DNA of 64,000 bases. It comes from Lactococcus termiticola (GTDB lineage: Bacteria; Bacillota; Bacilli; Lactobacillales; Streptococcaceae). The position numbers were made by a program, and so were the translations under genes. The first letter of the stretch is position 1. The number at the start of each line of letters is the position of its first letter. The notes below the pieces were generated by a model. The model saw nothing but the letters and a program-made list of their open reading frames with translations. It made no database searches and was not told the origin of the DNA. Location: positions 186,001-250,000 of the forward strand of contig NZ_BFFO01000001.1 in NCBI RefSeq assembly GCF_003116835.1, written 5' to 3'. Shown here piece by piece: positions 63,825 to 64,000 of this stretch.

Positions 63825-64000
63825 TTAGAATTTCAATCCTGCTTCACGAGCGGCTTCAGCGAGTGCTTGAACACGTCCGTGATAGAGATAACCACCACGG
63901 TCGAAGATCACTTCTTCAACCTTAGCAGCTTTAGCAGCTGCTGCAATAGCTTCACCAACTGATTTCGCTTGTTCAGTCTTAGTGCCTGAAAGCTTCAAAG
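63825..64000 (-). CDS. rplR: 50S ribosomal protein L18 (5' part outside window)
   Basis: The last 57 codons of L18, including [40 protein letters not shown] and the terminal EAGLKF. The N-terminal half is beyond the window edge. Confidence 0.95.
   Translation of the reverse strand, partial: LKLSGTKTEQAKSVGEAIAAAAKAAKVEEVIFDRGGYLYHGRVQALAEAAREAGLKF

Overview
The window looks like a chromosome segment of a Streptococcaceae member close to Lactococcus. PepN (846 residues), the LmrC/LmrD exporter pair (579 and 664 residues), the PC4-like YdbC protein, rpoY-rnjA and the rpmD-rplO-secY-adk-infA-rpoA-rplQ order all fit that group. The DNA is visibly richer in G and C (codons such as GTC, GAC, CTC, ATC) than Lactococcus lactis, so I name no species.

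Layout. 1-5.3 kb: dnaE (3' end cut by the window edge), a DUF2929 membrane protein, a rhodanese/CstR-like operon, murA and ydbC. 5.3-21.7 kb: accessory and transport genes (lmrCD, nitroreductase, CDF transporter with MarR, an MFS pump, folT behind a THF riboswitch, a TetR gene with a frameshifted partner), then pepN, a chimeric ABC/metallo-beta-lactamase gene wreck and two tandem thiol peroxidases. 21.7-36.6 kb: an unknown leaderless gene, a lipoate operon whose lplA carries an in-frame stop, the tsaB-rimI-rimI-tsaD cluster, rpoY-rnjA, OsmC and azoreductase genes, an MFS/MarR pair, thiI and a YeiH-type exporter. 36.9-46.6 kb: kimA-like potassium importer, lysS, a LysP-like permease, an amino-acid ABC operon preceded by what looks like a histidine leader-peptide attenuator, a secreted proline-rich protein and a membrane-anchored cyclophilin. 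46.7-51.7 kb: tRNA-Thr(GGT) and a 1589-residue von Willebrand/Cna_B surface protein. 52.2-64 kb: the spc/alpha ribosomal region (rplQ to rplR, minus strand), broken into several transcription units by inserted genes, terminators and repeats.

The most unusual content lies between genes. (1) At least 13 copies, plus a fragment, of a 130-200 bp element fold as a three-way junction with an almost constant apical motif (GAGACC...GGGCTC) and stems that differ completely in sequence between copies yet stay complementary. (2) A second family of about 171 bp (two full copies, one divergent copy containing a 44-codon ORF) shows whole-stem covariation around fixed single-stranded segments. (3) A third family occurs as tandem triplicates at two loci, each array closing with an intrinsic-terminator hairpin. 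(4) Six genes have a -10 element 6-7 nt before the ATG and no ribosome binding site, which predicts leaderless mRNAs.

Broken genes: lplA (amber codon), the ABC/MBL chimera, a YqcI/YcgG-like gene (frameshift at an A tract), a small gene overlapping the TetR gene, and a fragment near 5.3 kb. A secreted bacteriocin-like protein with an overlapping membrane partner lies between rpmD and rplO. All family and function calls are from reading the translated sequence; no database search was run.
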